Part shown: in pieces, positions 7,988 to 15,952 of the stretch
How the letters are laid out: every line of letters starts with the position of its first letter
Numbering within the stretch: position 1 is the first letter of the stretch
Assembly (NCBI RefSeq): GCF_000521865.1
Contig: NZ_JAME01000042.1
Coordinates: 1 to 32,986, forward strand
Length of the DNA: 32,986 bases
Direction: 5' to 3'
Source of the DNA: Roseivivax isoporae LMG 25204
GTDB lineage: Bacteria > Pseudomonadota > Alphaproteobacteria > Rhodobacterales > Rhodobacteraceae
Notes under the pieces: model-generated
Database searches by the model: none
Seen by the model: the letters and a program-made list of their open reading frames with translations, nothing else
What the model was told of the DNA's origin: nothing
Translations under genes and position numbers: made by a program

Positions 7988-9175
7988 ATGACGGACGCGA
8001 CATTCACTGCCGCGGAGCGGCGATGGCCGGTCATCTCGGCGCTCGGCCTCGTCATGATCTTCACCTGGGGAAGCACCTATTACCTCATGACCGTGCTCGC
8101 CGCGCCGATCGCGGCCGACACGGGATGGGGGCTCACCGCCATCACCGGGGCGCTTTCGGCGGGATTGCTCGTGGCCGGCCTCGTCTCGCCGCTCGTGGGC
8201 CAGGCGATCTCGCGGCGCGGGGGCCGTCCGGTCCTCGCGGTCGGCTGCGGGCTGACCGCCGGCGGCCTCCTGGTGATCGCCGGTGCGTCGGAACTCTGGG
8301 TCTTCTGGGCCGGCTGGCTGGTGCTCGGGCTCGGGATGGCCGCCTGCCTCTACGACCCGGCCTTCGCCGCGCTCGGGCGCCTCTACGGACAGGACGCCCG
8401 GAGCGCGATCACCGCGCTCACGCTCTGGGGCGGTTTCGCGAGCACCGTCTGCTGGCCGCTCTCGACCCTGATGCTCGAGGCCTGGGGCTGGCGCGGGGTG
8501 GCCGTGGCCTATGCCGCGATCCACGTCTTCGGCACCCTGCCGCTGATCCTGCTCGTGATCCCCGCGGTCCCCGCGCGTGCGGAGGGACACGCCTCGGGCG
8601 GCCCCGCAGCCGAGCCGCTGGAGCGTCACGAGGTGATCGTGTTCGCCCTGATGGCGGCGACGCTCATCCTCAACGGGCTCGTCGTGGTGAACATCTCGAT
8701 CTGGCTCTTCACCTTCCTTCAGGCGCAGGGCTACGCGCTGTCGAGCGCCGTGGCCCTCGGCGCGCTCATCGGTCCGGCACAGGTCGGCGCGCGCGTCCTC
8801 GAGATGGCCGGACGGGGACGCCATCACCCGATCTGGACGCTCGCCTTTTCCAATCTCGCGCTGGCGATCGGGCTTCTGCTGCTGGCGGCGGATTTCGGGA
8901 TCGCGGGGGCGGCGCTGGTGCTCTACGGGGGCGGCAACGGCCTCTTCTCGATCGCGCGGGGAAGCCTGCCGCTCGCCGTCTTCGGCGCGGCGCGGTACCC
9001 CGCGCTGATGGGACGCCTGGCGCGGCCGTCGCTCATCGCGCAGGCGGCCGCGCCGCTTCTCGGGGCGTGGCTCCTCGCCCGCGCGGCGCCGGAGACGGCA
9101 CTCTGGACGATCTCGGTGCTGGCGCTGGGGAACGCGGGCCTGCTTGCCCTGCTGTGGCGCAACATCCGCGCGTGA
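7988..9175 (+). CDS. MFS transporter in the ars operon
   Basis: The 395-residue protein has 12 predicted hydrophobic helices with a polar central loop at about residues 200-215, the usual major facilitator layout. The conserved loop between helices 2 and 3 is visible as GQAISRRGGRP. It starts 4 bases after arsP and is therefore co-transcribed. Its place suggests export of an arsenical or antimonial. ArsK of Agrobacterium is an MFS exporter from comparable clusters, but I cannot confirm orthology by reading. Confidence 0.85.
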   Translation: MTDATFTAAERRWPVISALGLVMIFTWGSTYYLMTVLAAPIAADTGWGLTAITGALSAGLLVAGLVSPLVGQAISRRGGRPVLAVGCGLTAGGLLVIAGASELWVFWAGWLVLGLGMAACLYDPAFAALGRLYGQDARSAITALTLWGGFASTVCWPLSTLMLEAWGWRGVAVAYAAIHVFGTLPLILLVIPAVPARAEGHASGGPAAEPLERHEVIVFALMAATLILNGLVVVNISIWLFTFLQAQGYALSSAVALGALIGPAQVGARVLEMAGRGRHHPIWTLAFSNLALAIGLLLLAADFGIAGAALVLYGGGNGLFSIARGSLPLAVFGAARYPALMGRLARPSLIAQAAAPLLGAWLLARAAPETALWTISVLALGNAGLLALLWRNIRA

Positions 9176-9193
9176 GGCCCCCACCGCCGCGAG

Positions 9194-9220
9194 GCCGCGG
9201 GGTGCCGGCCGGCACGCGGC
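9194..9220. promoter_or_regulatory. Strong palindrome between the arsP operon and aioX
   Basis: GTGCCGGCCGGCAC (9202-9215) is a perfect 14-bp palindrome flanked by a further GCCGC/GCGGC pair with a 3-base bulge. It follows the MFS stop by about 20 bases and precedes aioX by about 60. It has no T-run. It may be a terminator hairpin or an operator for aioX. Confidence 0.35.
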
Positions 9221-9277
9221 GCATTGCCTGAGGCCGGCTCCCGTCGCTGCCGTGCGGGGCAGGGGAGGCGATAGTCG

Positions 9278-10126
9278 ATGAACAGGAGGCGATTCCTCGC
9301 CGGATCGGCGGCAAGCGCGGGCATCGGCCTGCCAGCCCTCGCGCGGGTGGCAGAGCCCTTCCGCCTCGGCTTGACCCCTGTGTTCCTCGACAACGACGCG
9401 GTGGTCATCGAACGGCTGAGATCGGCCCTGTCGCAGGCCCTCGGCGAACCGGTCGACCTGATCCAGCGCAGGACCTACCAGGAAATCACCGCGTCGCTCC
9501 TCGACGGGTCGGTGGATGCCGCGTGGATCTGCGGCTATCCCTTCCTGCAACACGGCGACAGCCTGTCGCTGCTCGGCGTCCCCGTCTGGCGCGGGCGACC
9601 GCTCTACCAGTCCTACCTGATCGTGCGGCACGACGACGCTGCCCTGCGGCTCGAGGACCTGCGGGGCGACGTGCACGCGTTCTCGGACCCCGACAGCAAT
9701 TCCGGCTATCTCGTCACCGCCTCCGACATCGCGCGCCTCGGCGAGACGCCCGAGCGTTTCTTCTCGCGGTCGATCTTCACCTATGGCCACCGCAACGTGG
9801 TGCGGGCGGTCGCGGGCGGACTGACCCGGTCGGGGAGCGTGGACGGCTATGTCTGGGAGACGCTGGCGCGGGTGGAGCCGTCCCTGACCGAACGGACGCG
9901 GGTCGTGACGCAGTCCGAGTGGCTGGGCTTCCCGCCCTTCGCCGCCCGTGCGGACCGCGCGACGGACCCTTTGGTCCGGCAGTTCGGTGCGGCCTTGCGG
10001 GGGCTCGATGCGTCCGCGGCGGGGCGCGACGCGCTTCGGCAGCTGTTCCTCGACCGGGTGCAGCACGGCGACCCGGGCCTGTTCGACGGCATCGCCGCGC
10101 GGATGGCCGAAGTGCCGCGGCGCTGA
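9278..10126 (+). CDS. aioX: AioX, periplasmic arsenite-binding protein (PhnD family)
   Basis: The 282-residue protein begins with a twin-arginine-like export signal (NRRRFLAG, cleavage near residue 22). The body has the PhnD-type periplasmic binding fold. Its only cysteine is C85 in WICGYP, in the ligand-cleft region; a single essential cysteine is known in Agrobacterium AioX. AioX hands the arsenite signal to the kinase AioS, encoded two bases further on. GGGGAGG lies 8 bases before the ATG. The identification rests on family plus the order aioX-aioS-aioR-aioB-aioA. Confidence 0.9.
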   Translation: MNRRRFLAGSAASAGIGLPALARVAEPFRLGLTPVFLDNDAVVIERLRSALSQALGEPVDLIQRRTYQEITASLLDGSVDAAWICGYPFLQHGDSLSLLGVPVWRGRPLYQSYLIVRHDDAALRLEDLRGDVHAFSDPDSNSGYLVTASDIARLGETPERFFSRSIFTYGHRNVVRAVAGGLTRSGSVDGYVWETLARVEPSLTERTRVVTQSEWLGFPPFAARADRATDPLVRQFGAALRGLDASAAGRDALRQLFLDRVQHGDPGLFDGIAARMAEVPRR

Positions 10127-10128
10127 CC

Positions 10129-11553
10129 ATGCGGCTGCGTCCGGGCACATGGCCGGTCACGGTGCGGGTCGCGGTCGCCACCGCGGTGCTCATGGTGCTG
10201 CTCGGCCTCGCGGCGTCGCAGCAGGTCCTCGCCACCCTCGGAAGGCTGCAGGACGCGCGGCTCCAGGAATATGCGCGGCTGCATGTCGAGGGCCTGGCCG
10301 TCGCCCTGGGGCCGTTCGCGCTCCATCGCGACGTCTGGGAGGTCTACGACACGCTCGACCGCGCGCGGACCAACGCGTCGGGCGAACGGATCCTGTTCAC
10401 CGTCGTCGCCGATGACAGGGGCCTCGTGCTGGCCGCGACGCATCCCGAACGGGCCCCGGTGGATACGGCGATCGACGCTTTCGCGGCCGAGGCGATGCCC
10501 GTGGGCGAGGTCACCGCCGCGCACGGACGCTCGGTCGTGCGGGTGATGGCCCCGCTGTTCGTACAGGGCAGGGATGTCGGCCGGATCGTGACGGAACTCG
10601 ACGTGAGCGACCTTGTCGCGCAGCGGCGCACCGCGGCGCTCGCGCTCTTGGCGGGCAATGCGCTGGCCACGCTCATCCTCGTGCTCGCGGGGTATTTCGT
10701 GATGGCGCGCATGCTGAAGCCGGTCGAACTGCTGGCACACCACATGGGTGAGGCCGGGGGGACGCCGCATCCCATCCCGGAGCGGGCGATCCCTCGCTCG
10801 GACAGCGTCCTCGCAAGGCTCCTGCGCAACTTCAACGCCATGGCCGGGGCGATCGACGCTCGGGCCGAAGCCGAACGGCGGCTTGCCGAACGGGAACGGT
10901 TCGTCAGTCTCGGGCGGCTGTCCTCGTCGCTCGCGCACGAGATCAACAACCCGCTCGGCGGGCTCCTCAATGCGACCGACACGATCCGCAGCTACGCCGA
11001 CCGGCCGGAGGTGGTCCGCCAGTCCGCCGAGCTCATCGACCGCGGTCTCCGCCATCTCCGCGACGTGAGCCGGGTCATCCTGGAGGAGAACCGGATCGAC
11101 CGGTCGGGGCGCGCGTTGTCGAGGGCCGACTTCGAGGACCTGCGCCTGCTCTTCGAGCCGGAAACGACCCGGCGTGGCCAGCGGCTCTACTGGCGGATCG
11201 ACGGTGGCGAGGCCGCGTTCGGCGGCCATCCGTCGGCACCTGTGCGCCAGATCGCGCTGAACCTCCTCCTGAACGCGTCCTCGGCCGCGCCCGAGGGCGG
11301 CTCGGTGGCCCTCGGCGTGCGGACCGAACGTGGCTGGCTGCGGCTGGCGGTGGCGGATGACGGACCCGGCCTCTCCGGCGCGGCCCGGGCGCGCCTCATG
11401 TCCGAGGCCCCGCTGGAGCCGGGCGGGGGCGTCGGGCTGCGGCTGGTGCGTGACCTTGTGGCCATGCTCGGGGGGCGGGTGGACTGCACCCGTGCGGACT
11501 GCCGTACCGAGATCATCGTCCGCATCCCGGCAGGGGGGCAACCACCATGCTGA
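10129..11553 (+). CDS. aioS: AioS, sensor histidine kinase for arsenite
   Basis: The 474-residue kinase has two membrane helices (about 11-30 and 169-192) around a 140-residue periplasmic sensor, a HAMP-like linker, a HisKA segment with the phospho-acceptor H270 in LAHEINNPLGG, an N-box (IALNLLLNAS) and a G-box (DDGPGLSG). It should sense arsenite through AioX and phosphorylate AioR. It starts 2 bases after the aioX stop and its end overlaps aioR by 7 bases, so all three are translated together. Confidence 0.93.
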   Translation: MRLRPGTWPVTVRVAVATAVLMVLLGLAASQQVLATLGRLQDARLQEYARLHVEGLAVALGPFALHRDVWEVYDTLDRARTNASGERILFTVVADDRGLVLAATHPERAPVDTAIDAFAAEAMPVGEVTAAHGRSVVRVMAPLFVQGRDVGRIVTELDVSDLVAQRRTAALALLAGNALATLILVLAGYFVMARMLKPVELLAHHMGEAGGTPHPIPERAIPRSDSVLARLLRNFNAMAGAIDARAEAERRLAERERFVSLGRLSSSLAHEINNPLGGLLNATDTIRSYADRPEVVRQSAELIDRGLRHLRDVSRVILEENRIDRSGRALSRADFEDLRLLFEPETTRRGQRLYWRIDGGEAAFGGHPSAPVRQIALNLLLNASSAAPEGGSVALGVRTERGWLRLAVADDGPGLSGAARARLMSEAPLEPGGGVGLRLVRDLVAMLGGRVDCTRADCRTEIIVRIPAGGQPPC

Positions 11554-12761
11554 CGGGCCGCTACCTCGTCCTGATCGAGGACGATGCCATCATGGGACAT
11601 TCGCTGGTGCAGCGCCTCGAACTCGAGGGCGCGGAGGTCACGTGGGTGAAGCAGGCGGTCCGGGGCATCGCCGCCGTGCGCACCCCGCGCCGGCCGGTCG
11701 ATGCGGTCATCTGCGACATCCGGCTGCCGGACGGGTCCGGGGAGGAGATCTTCGCCACGGTGTCGCGCCGGATCGCTCCGCCCCCCTTCCTCTTCATCAC
11801 GGGCCAGGGCGAGATCGACCAGGCGGTCCGGCTGCTCAGGGCCGGAGGGGCCGACTACATGACGAAACCTTTCGACATGTCAGCCTTCCTCCGGCGGCTC
11901 GTGCAGATCCTGCGGCCCTATCCGGGCGCCGGCCTGCCGCCGCAGACGGGGATTTCCCCGCTGGCGCGGCAGGTCGATTCCCTCGTTGCGGACTTCGCGC
12001 GCCATGACGGGCCTGTCCTGATCCGGGGCGCGCGCGGCCTCGGCAAGGAACGCCTCGCGCGGCGCATCCACGCGCTGTCCGACCGGCGGTCCTCCGCGTT
12101 CGTCGTGGCGAACGCCTTCCGGGACTCGGTGTCGGCCGACAGGCTTCGCGCGGCGATCGGGACGGTGCGCGACGGGACGCTGTTCGTGAACGGCGTCGGG
12201 CGTCTCGACGGCGCGGCCCAGCACTGTCTGATCGACGCGCTCGGGCAGGCATCCTTCCGGCTGATCGCCGCTTGCGGCACCCGGATCGACGAGAAGGTCG
12301 CCGCGGGCGGCTTCCGCTCCGACCTTCTCTATGCCCTCCTCGCACACGAGATCGTCGTGCCGCCGCTCGCACAGCGGGGCGAGGATGCGGCGTGGCTGGC
12401 GGGGCAGATGTTCGAAGCCCTGAACGTCCGCCGCGAGGCGCCGCTGCGCGGCATCTCCGAACTCACGCTGGCAGCCATCCACGATCACGACTGGCCGGGA
12501 AACGGCCGCGAGCTGCGGTCCCGGCTGCTGCGCGCGATGGAGGTCGTGACGGGCGACTGGATCTATCCCGCCGACGTCTTCCCCGAGCTCAACGAGCACG
12601 CGCGCGAGGTCCGCCCGCTGTCCGAGGCCCGGGACCTCGCCGAGCGTCACCAGATCATCCGGGCGCTCGAGCACACGGGCGGGCAGGTGGCCGAGGCCGC
12701 GCGGCTGCTGAAGGTCTCGCGGACCACCCTCTGGGAGAAGATGCACAAGCTCGGTCTTTGA
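11547..12761 (+). CDS. aioR: AioR, NtrC-type response regulator lacking the sigma-54 contact segment
   Basis: The protein has 404 residues. The receiver (1-120) keeps D12, D57, T85 and K107. An AAA+ domain follows with Walker A GARGLGKE (161-168), the FRSDLLYAL arginine-finger segment (R257) and WPGNGREL. The stretch between Walker A and Walker B is about 35-40 residues shorter than in NtrC-type activators and contains no GAFTGA. The Walker B segment reads LFVNG (212-216) where LFLDE is usual, so ATP hydrolysis is probably lost. A Fis-type helix-turn-helix ends the protein (about 378-402). Regulators of this type without GAFTGA, such as Rhodobacter capsulatus NtrC, work with the housekeeping sigma factor. 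It lies directly before aioBA, its expected target. Confidence 0.92.
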   Translation: MLTGRYLVLIEDDAIMGHSLVQRLELEGAEVTWVKQAVRGIAAVRTPRRPVDAVICDIRLPDGSGEEIFATVSRRIAPPPFLFITGQGEIDQAVRLLRAGGADYMTKPFDMSAFLRRLVQILRPYPGAGLPPQTGISPLARQVDSLVADFARHDGPVLIRGARGLGKERLARRIHALSDRRSSAFVVANAFRDSVSADRLRAAIGTVRDGTLFVNGVGRLDGAAQHCLIDALGQASFRLIAACGTRIDEKVAAGGFRSDLLYALLAHEIVVPPLAQRGEDAAWLAGQMFEALNVRREAPLRGISELTLAAIHDHDWPGNGRELRSRLLRAMEVVTGDWIYPADVFPELNEHAREVRPLSEARDLAERHQIIRALEHTGGQVAEAARLLKVSRTTLWEKMHKLGL

Positions 12762-12771
12762 GCCCGGACAC

Positions 12772-12787
12772 GTTCGGAAATCCGAAC
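12772..12787. promoter_or_regulatory. Perfect dyad upstream of aioB, candidate AioR site
   Basis: GTTCGGA and TCCGAAC flank AA, a perfect 16-base dyad 10 bases after the aioR stop and 121 bases before aioB. Position and symmetry suit a dimeric Fis-type DNA-binding protein. AT-rich DNA (12790-12820) follows and could hold the promoter. No convincing sigma-54 element (GG-N10-GC with GGCAC and TTGC) is present; TTGCA at 12817 has no partner. Confidence 0.5.
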
Positions 12788-12908
12788 ATCCGTAATAATT
12801 CATTGAAATCAATTTATTGCAGGGTGGCCTGTCGCCGCCCCGCGTTCCCATCCTGCCTCCGAATTGGCCTAGGCTGCCGAAAAGCGCAGCAAGGGGAGGA
12901 CTCCACCC

Positions 12909-13433
12909 ATGAAATGCAACCGCATGGTCGATGTCGGACGGCGCCAGTTCCTGCGCGGCGGGATCGTCGGCGCGGCCGGAGCCGCAGCCGCCGCCGTGGT
13001 GCCCGGAAGCCCGGCGAGAGCGCAGGGCCTCGCCCGGGTCGACTATCCCGCGAACCGGCTCGCGAACATCGCCGATCTCGTCGTCAACGAACCGATGGAC
13101 ATCGCCTATCCCGACGCCGACAGCCCCGGTGTCCTGCTGAAGCTCGGGCAGGCGGTCGAGGGCGGCGTCGGGCCGGACGGCGACATCGTCGCCTATTCGG
13201 TGCTCTGCCCGCACAAGGGGTGGCTGCTGTCCTACAACGCCGCCGACAAGACGCTGAACTGCCCCGGCCACTACTCGCGCTTCGACTGCGAGGCCGGCGG
13301 ACAGCAGACCTGGGGACACGCGACCCAGAACCTGCCGCAGTTCGAGCTGCGCGTCGACGGCGCCGGGGACATCTTCGCCGAGGGCGTGGACGAGCTCATC
13401 TACGGCCGCCTGTCGAACGTCCTGGAAAGCTGA
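12909..13433 (+). CDS. aioB: AioB, Rieske subunit of arsenite oxidase
   Basis: The 174-residue protein has a twin-arginine signal (GRRQFLRGG, cleaved near residue 39) that should also export the signal-less AioA partner. The [2Fe-2S] ligands are C100 and H102 (CPH) and C118 and H121 (CPGH). The two positions that form the disulfide in most Rieske proteins are W105 and G120, so there is no bridge, as in Rhizobium sp. NT-26 AioB and unlike Alcaligenes faecalis. AioB passes electrons from AioA to a periplasmic cytochrome or cupredoxin. GGGGAGGA lies 8 bases upstream of the ATG. Confidence 0.96.
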   Translation: MKCNRMVDVGRRQFLRGGIVGAAGAAAAAVVPGSPARAQGLARVDYPANRLANIADLVVNEPMDIAYPDADSPGVLLKLGQAVEGGVGPDGDIVAYSVLCPHKGWLLSYNAADKTLNCPGHYSRFDCEAGGQQTWGHATQNLPQFELRVDGAGDIFAEGVDELIYGRLSNVLES

Positions 13434-13444
13434 GGAGGGAAACG

Positions 13445-15910
13445 ATGGCCTACAAGCGATTCACCGACCGCCTGCCGATCATCCCGGCCGACGCGGACGA
13501 GCACAACGCGGTGTGCCACTACTGCATCGTCGGCTGCGGCTACAAGGCCTACACCTGGCCGCTGAACCGCCAGGGGGGCACCGCGCCGAACCAGAACAAG
13601 TTCGGCGTCGACCTGAGCGCGCAGCAGTTCCAGGACACCGAGGCCTGGTATGCGCCGTCGATGTACAACGTCGTCAAGAAGAACGGCCAGGACGTGCATC
13701 TGGTCATCAAGCCTGACGTGAACTGCGTCGTGAACTCGGGCCTCGGCTCCATCCGCGGCGCGCGCATGGCCGAGAACCGCCGCTCGGACGTGACGGGCAC
13801 CCAGCAGCAGCGGCTGACCGATCCGCTGGTGTGGCGCTACGGCACCTGGCAGCCCACCACGTGGGACGACGCGCTCGATCTCGTCGCGCGCGTGACCGCC
13901 CGGTTCGTCGAGCCGGAGGACGAGGACCAGCTCTACGTCTCGATGTTCGACCATGGCGGCAGCGCCGGCGGCTACGAGAACACCTGGGGCACCGGCAAGC
14001 TCTACTTCGGCTCGATGAAGGTGAAGAACTGCCGGATCCACAACCGGCCCGCCTACAATTCCGAGGTCCATTCCTCGCGCGATATGGGCGTGGACGAACT
14101 GAACTACGCCTACGCGGACTACACGCTGACCGACACGATCATGATCGTGGGCGCGAACCCGCTCGAGACGCAGACAAACCTCTTCCTCAACCACATGGTG
14201 CCGGGGATGCAGGGCGGGGCCCGGGCGATCATCGTCGACCCGCGCCGCACGGTGACGATCCGGGCCTGCGAAGAGGCCGCCGGCGCCGGGAACGTGCTGC
14301 ACCTTCAGCCGAAATCCGGCACGGATCTCGCGCTTTTCAACGCGATCCTCACCCACATCGCCGACCAGGGCTGGGTGGACACCGACTTCATCGCCGCCTC
14401 GACGATCCAGGCCGCGGTCGAGGTGCCGCAGAGCGAGACTCACCCGGCCGCGCTCGGCAGCTTCGAGGCCGCGCTGGAGGCGATCCGCATCTCGACGGCC
14501 GAGGCGGCCGAGATCACCGGGGTGCCCGAGGCCGACATCATCAAGGCGGCCGAGTGGTACGCGCGGCCGCACGACGACGGGGCGCGGCGCAAGGCGATCA
14601 TCGCCTACGAGAAGGGCATCATCTGGGGCAACGACAATTACCGCACCATCGGTGCTCTGGTGAACCTCGGCCTTGCCTGCGGCAACATCGGCCGCGAGGG
14701 CGGCGGCGTCTGCCGTCTGGGCGGGCACCAGGAGGGCTACTACCGGCCCGGCGACGGGCATGTGGGCCGTCCCGCGCCCTATTTCGACCGGTTGCTGATC
14801 GACGGCGGCGGCGCCGTACACCACGTCTGGGCCTGCGACCACTACAAGACGACGCTGAACGCGAGCCGCTTCAAGCGCGCGTACAACCAGCGCACCAACA
14901 TGGTGAAGGAGGCCATGGACAACGCGATCGGTGCCACCCGCGAGGAGCTCGTCGACGCCATCGAGGGGGCGATCCGTGCGGGCGGCCTGTTCTCGGTCAA
15001 CGTCGACATCATCCACACCCAGATCGGGCAGGCGGCGCACGTGATCCTGCCGGCGGTCGAGGCGGGCGAGATGAACCTGACCTCGATGAACGGCGAACGC
15101 CGCCTGCGGCTGACCGAGAAATACATGGACGGACCGGGCCAGGCGCTGCCCGACTGCCTGATCGCCGCGCGGCTCGCCCAGGCGATGGAGCGGGTGCTGA
15201 CCGAGGAGGGGCGCCCCGACTACGCCGCCCGCTTCCAGGGCTACGACTGGCAGACCGAGGAGGACGCCTTCATGGACGGCTACAACTCGGGCAACCCCGA
15301 AGTGACCTACGAGCGGCTGCGCGCCGCGGGCACGAACGGGGTGCAGGAGCCTGTCCTGGGCTTCGAGAACGGCCAGCTCGTGGGAACGCCGCGCCTCTAC
15401 ACGGACGGCGTGTTCACCCGGCACGGCCGCGAGGACGGCAAGGCGCTGTTCTGCCACGCGACGTGGCGCGGGCTCCAGGCCGCGGGCAAGGCGCAGCAGC
15501 GGGACAGCCACCGCTTCCTGATCAACAACGGCCGGTCGAACCTCAACTGGCAGAACTGGTTCCTCGACCAGGACAACGACTTCGCCATGGACCGCTGGTC
15601 GGTGCCCTTCCTGCAGATCAACCCCGAGGACGCGGCCGAGCTCGGCGTCGGCAACGGCGACCTCGTCGAGATCCACAATGCCGACGGCGCCACCCAGGCC
15701 ATGGTCTACCTCGAGCCGACCGCGCGGCGGAACGAGACCTTCATGCTGTTCGGCGCGCCCTCGGGCACGCAGGGCAACGTGATCAACGGCGGCGTGAACG
15801 AGCTGGTCCTGCCGAACTACAAGCAGACCTGGGCCGACATCCGCAAGATCGCCGACGCCACTCCCGCCGCGCGCAGGCAGAGCTTCAAGTCGTGGGAGGT
15901 CGAGCTTTGA
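13445..15910 (+). CDS. aioA: AioA, molybdopterin subunit of arsenite oxidase
   Basis: The 821-residue protein is of normal length for AioA. It carries C24, C27 and C31 (CHYCIVGC) with a serine in the fourth ligand position region (GLGSIRG), as for the [3Fe-4S] cluster of arsenite oxidases, followed by the bis-MGD molybdopterin domains. It oxidises arsenite to arsenate in the periplasm. It has no export signal of its own and should be co-exported with AioB, 11 bases upstream. GAGGAGGGA precedes the ATG. No molybdenum cofactor gene (such as moeA) or cytochrome c follows directly, unlike some aio operons. Confidence 0.97.
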   Translation: MAYKRFTDRLPIIPADADEHNAVCHYCIVGCGYKAYTWPLNRQGGTAPNQNKFGVDLSAQQFQDTEAWYAPSMYNVVKKNGQDVHLVIKPDVNCVVNSGLGSIRGARMAENRRSDVTGTQQQRLTDPLVWRYGTWQPTTWDDALDLVARVTARFVEPEDEDQLYVSMFDHGGSAGGYENTWGTGKLYFGSMKVKNCRIHNRPAYNSEVHSSRDMGVDELNYAYADYTLTDTIMIVGANPLETQTNLFLNHMVPGMQGGARAIIVDPRRTVTIRACEEAAGAGNVLHLQPKSGTDLALFNAILTHIADQGWVDTDFIAASTIQAAVEVPQSETHPAALGSFEAALEAIRISTAEAAEITGVPEADIIKAAEWYARPHDDGARRKAIIAYEKGIIWGNDNYRTIGALVNLGLACGNIGREGGGVCRLGGHQEGYYRPGDGHVGRPAPYFDRLLIDGGGAVHHVWACDHYKTTLNASRFKRAYNQRTNMVKEAMDNAIGATREELVDAIEGAIRAGGLFSVNVDIIHTQIGQAAHVILPAVEAGEMNLTSMNGERRLRLTEKYMDGPGQALPDCLIAARLAQAMERVLTEEGRPDYAARFQGYDWQTEEDAFMDGYNSGNPEVTYERLRAAGTNGVQEPVLGFENGQLVGTPRLYTDGVFTRHGREDGKALFCHATWRGLQAAGKAQQRDSHRFLINNGRSNLNWQNWFLDQDNDFAMDRWSVPFLQINPEDAAELGVGNGDLVEIHNADGATQAMVYLEPTARRNETFMLFGAPSGTQGNVINGGVNELVLPNYKQTWADIRKIADATPAARRQSFKSWEVEL

Positions 15911-15930
15911 AGTGCATGTGACGCAAGGGC

Positions 15931-15952
15931 CGTGGCGCCGTCAGGCGCCGCG
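15931..15952 (+). terminator. Hairpin after aioA, candidate terminator
   Basis: GGCGCC (15934-15939) and GGCGCC (15944-15949) pair around GTCA, extended by CGT/GCG with one G-T pair, 20 bases after the aioA stop. It lacks a T-run, so it may need Rho or act as an RNA-protecting stem. Confidence 0.4.

Noticed and set aside
5146-8076. Minus-strand ORF of 976 codons
   Set aside because: It is antisense to arsJ, arsR and arsP. The translation is Arg/Gly/Glu-rich without domains, as expected for a high-GC shadow frame.
12788-12908. Sigma-54 promoter for aioB
   Set aside because: I looked for GG-N10-GC with GGCAC and TTGC. The near matches (TGGCC near 12872 with wrong spacing; TTGCA at 12817 without a -24 partner) are not convincing.
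13400-15676. Minus-strand ORF of 758 codons
   Set aside because: It lies entirely antisense to aioA and shows no domain.
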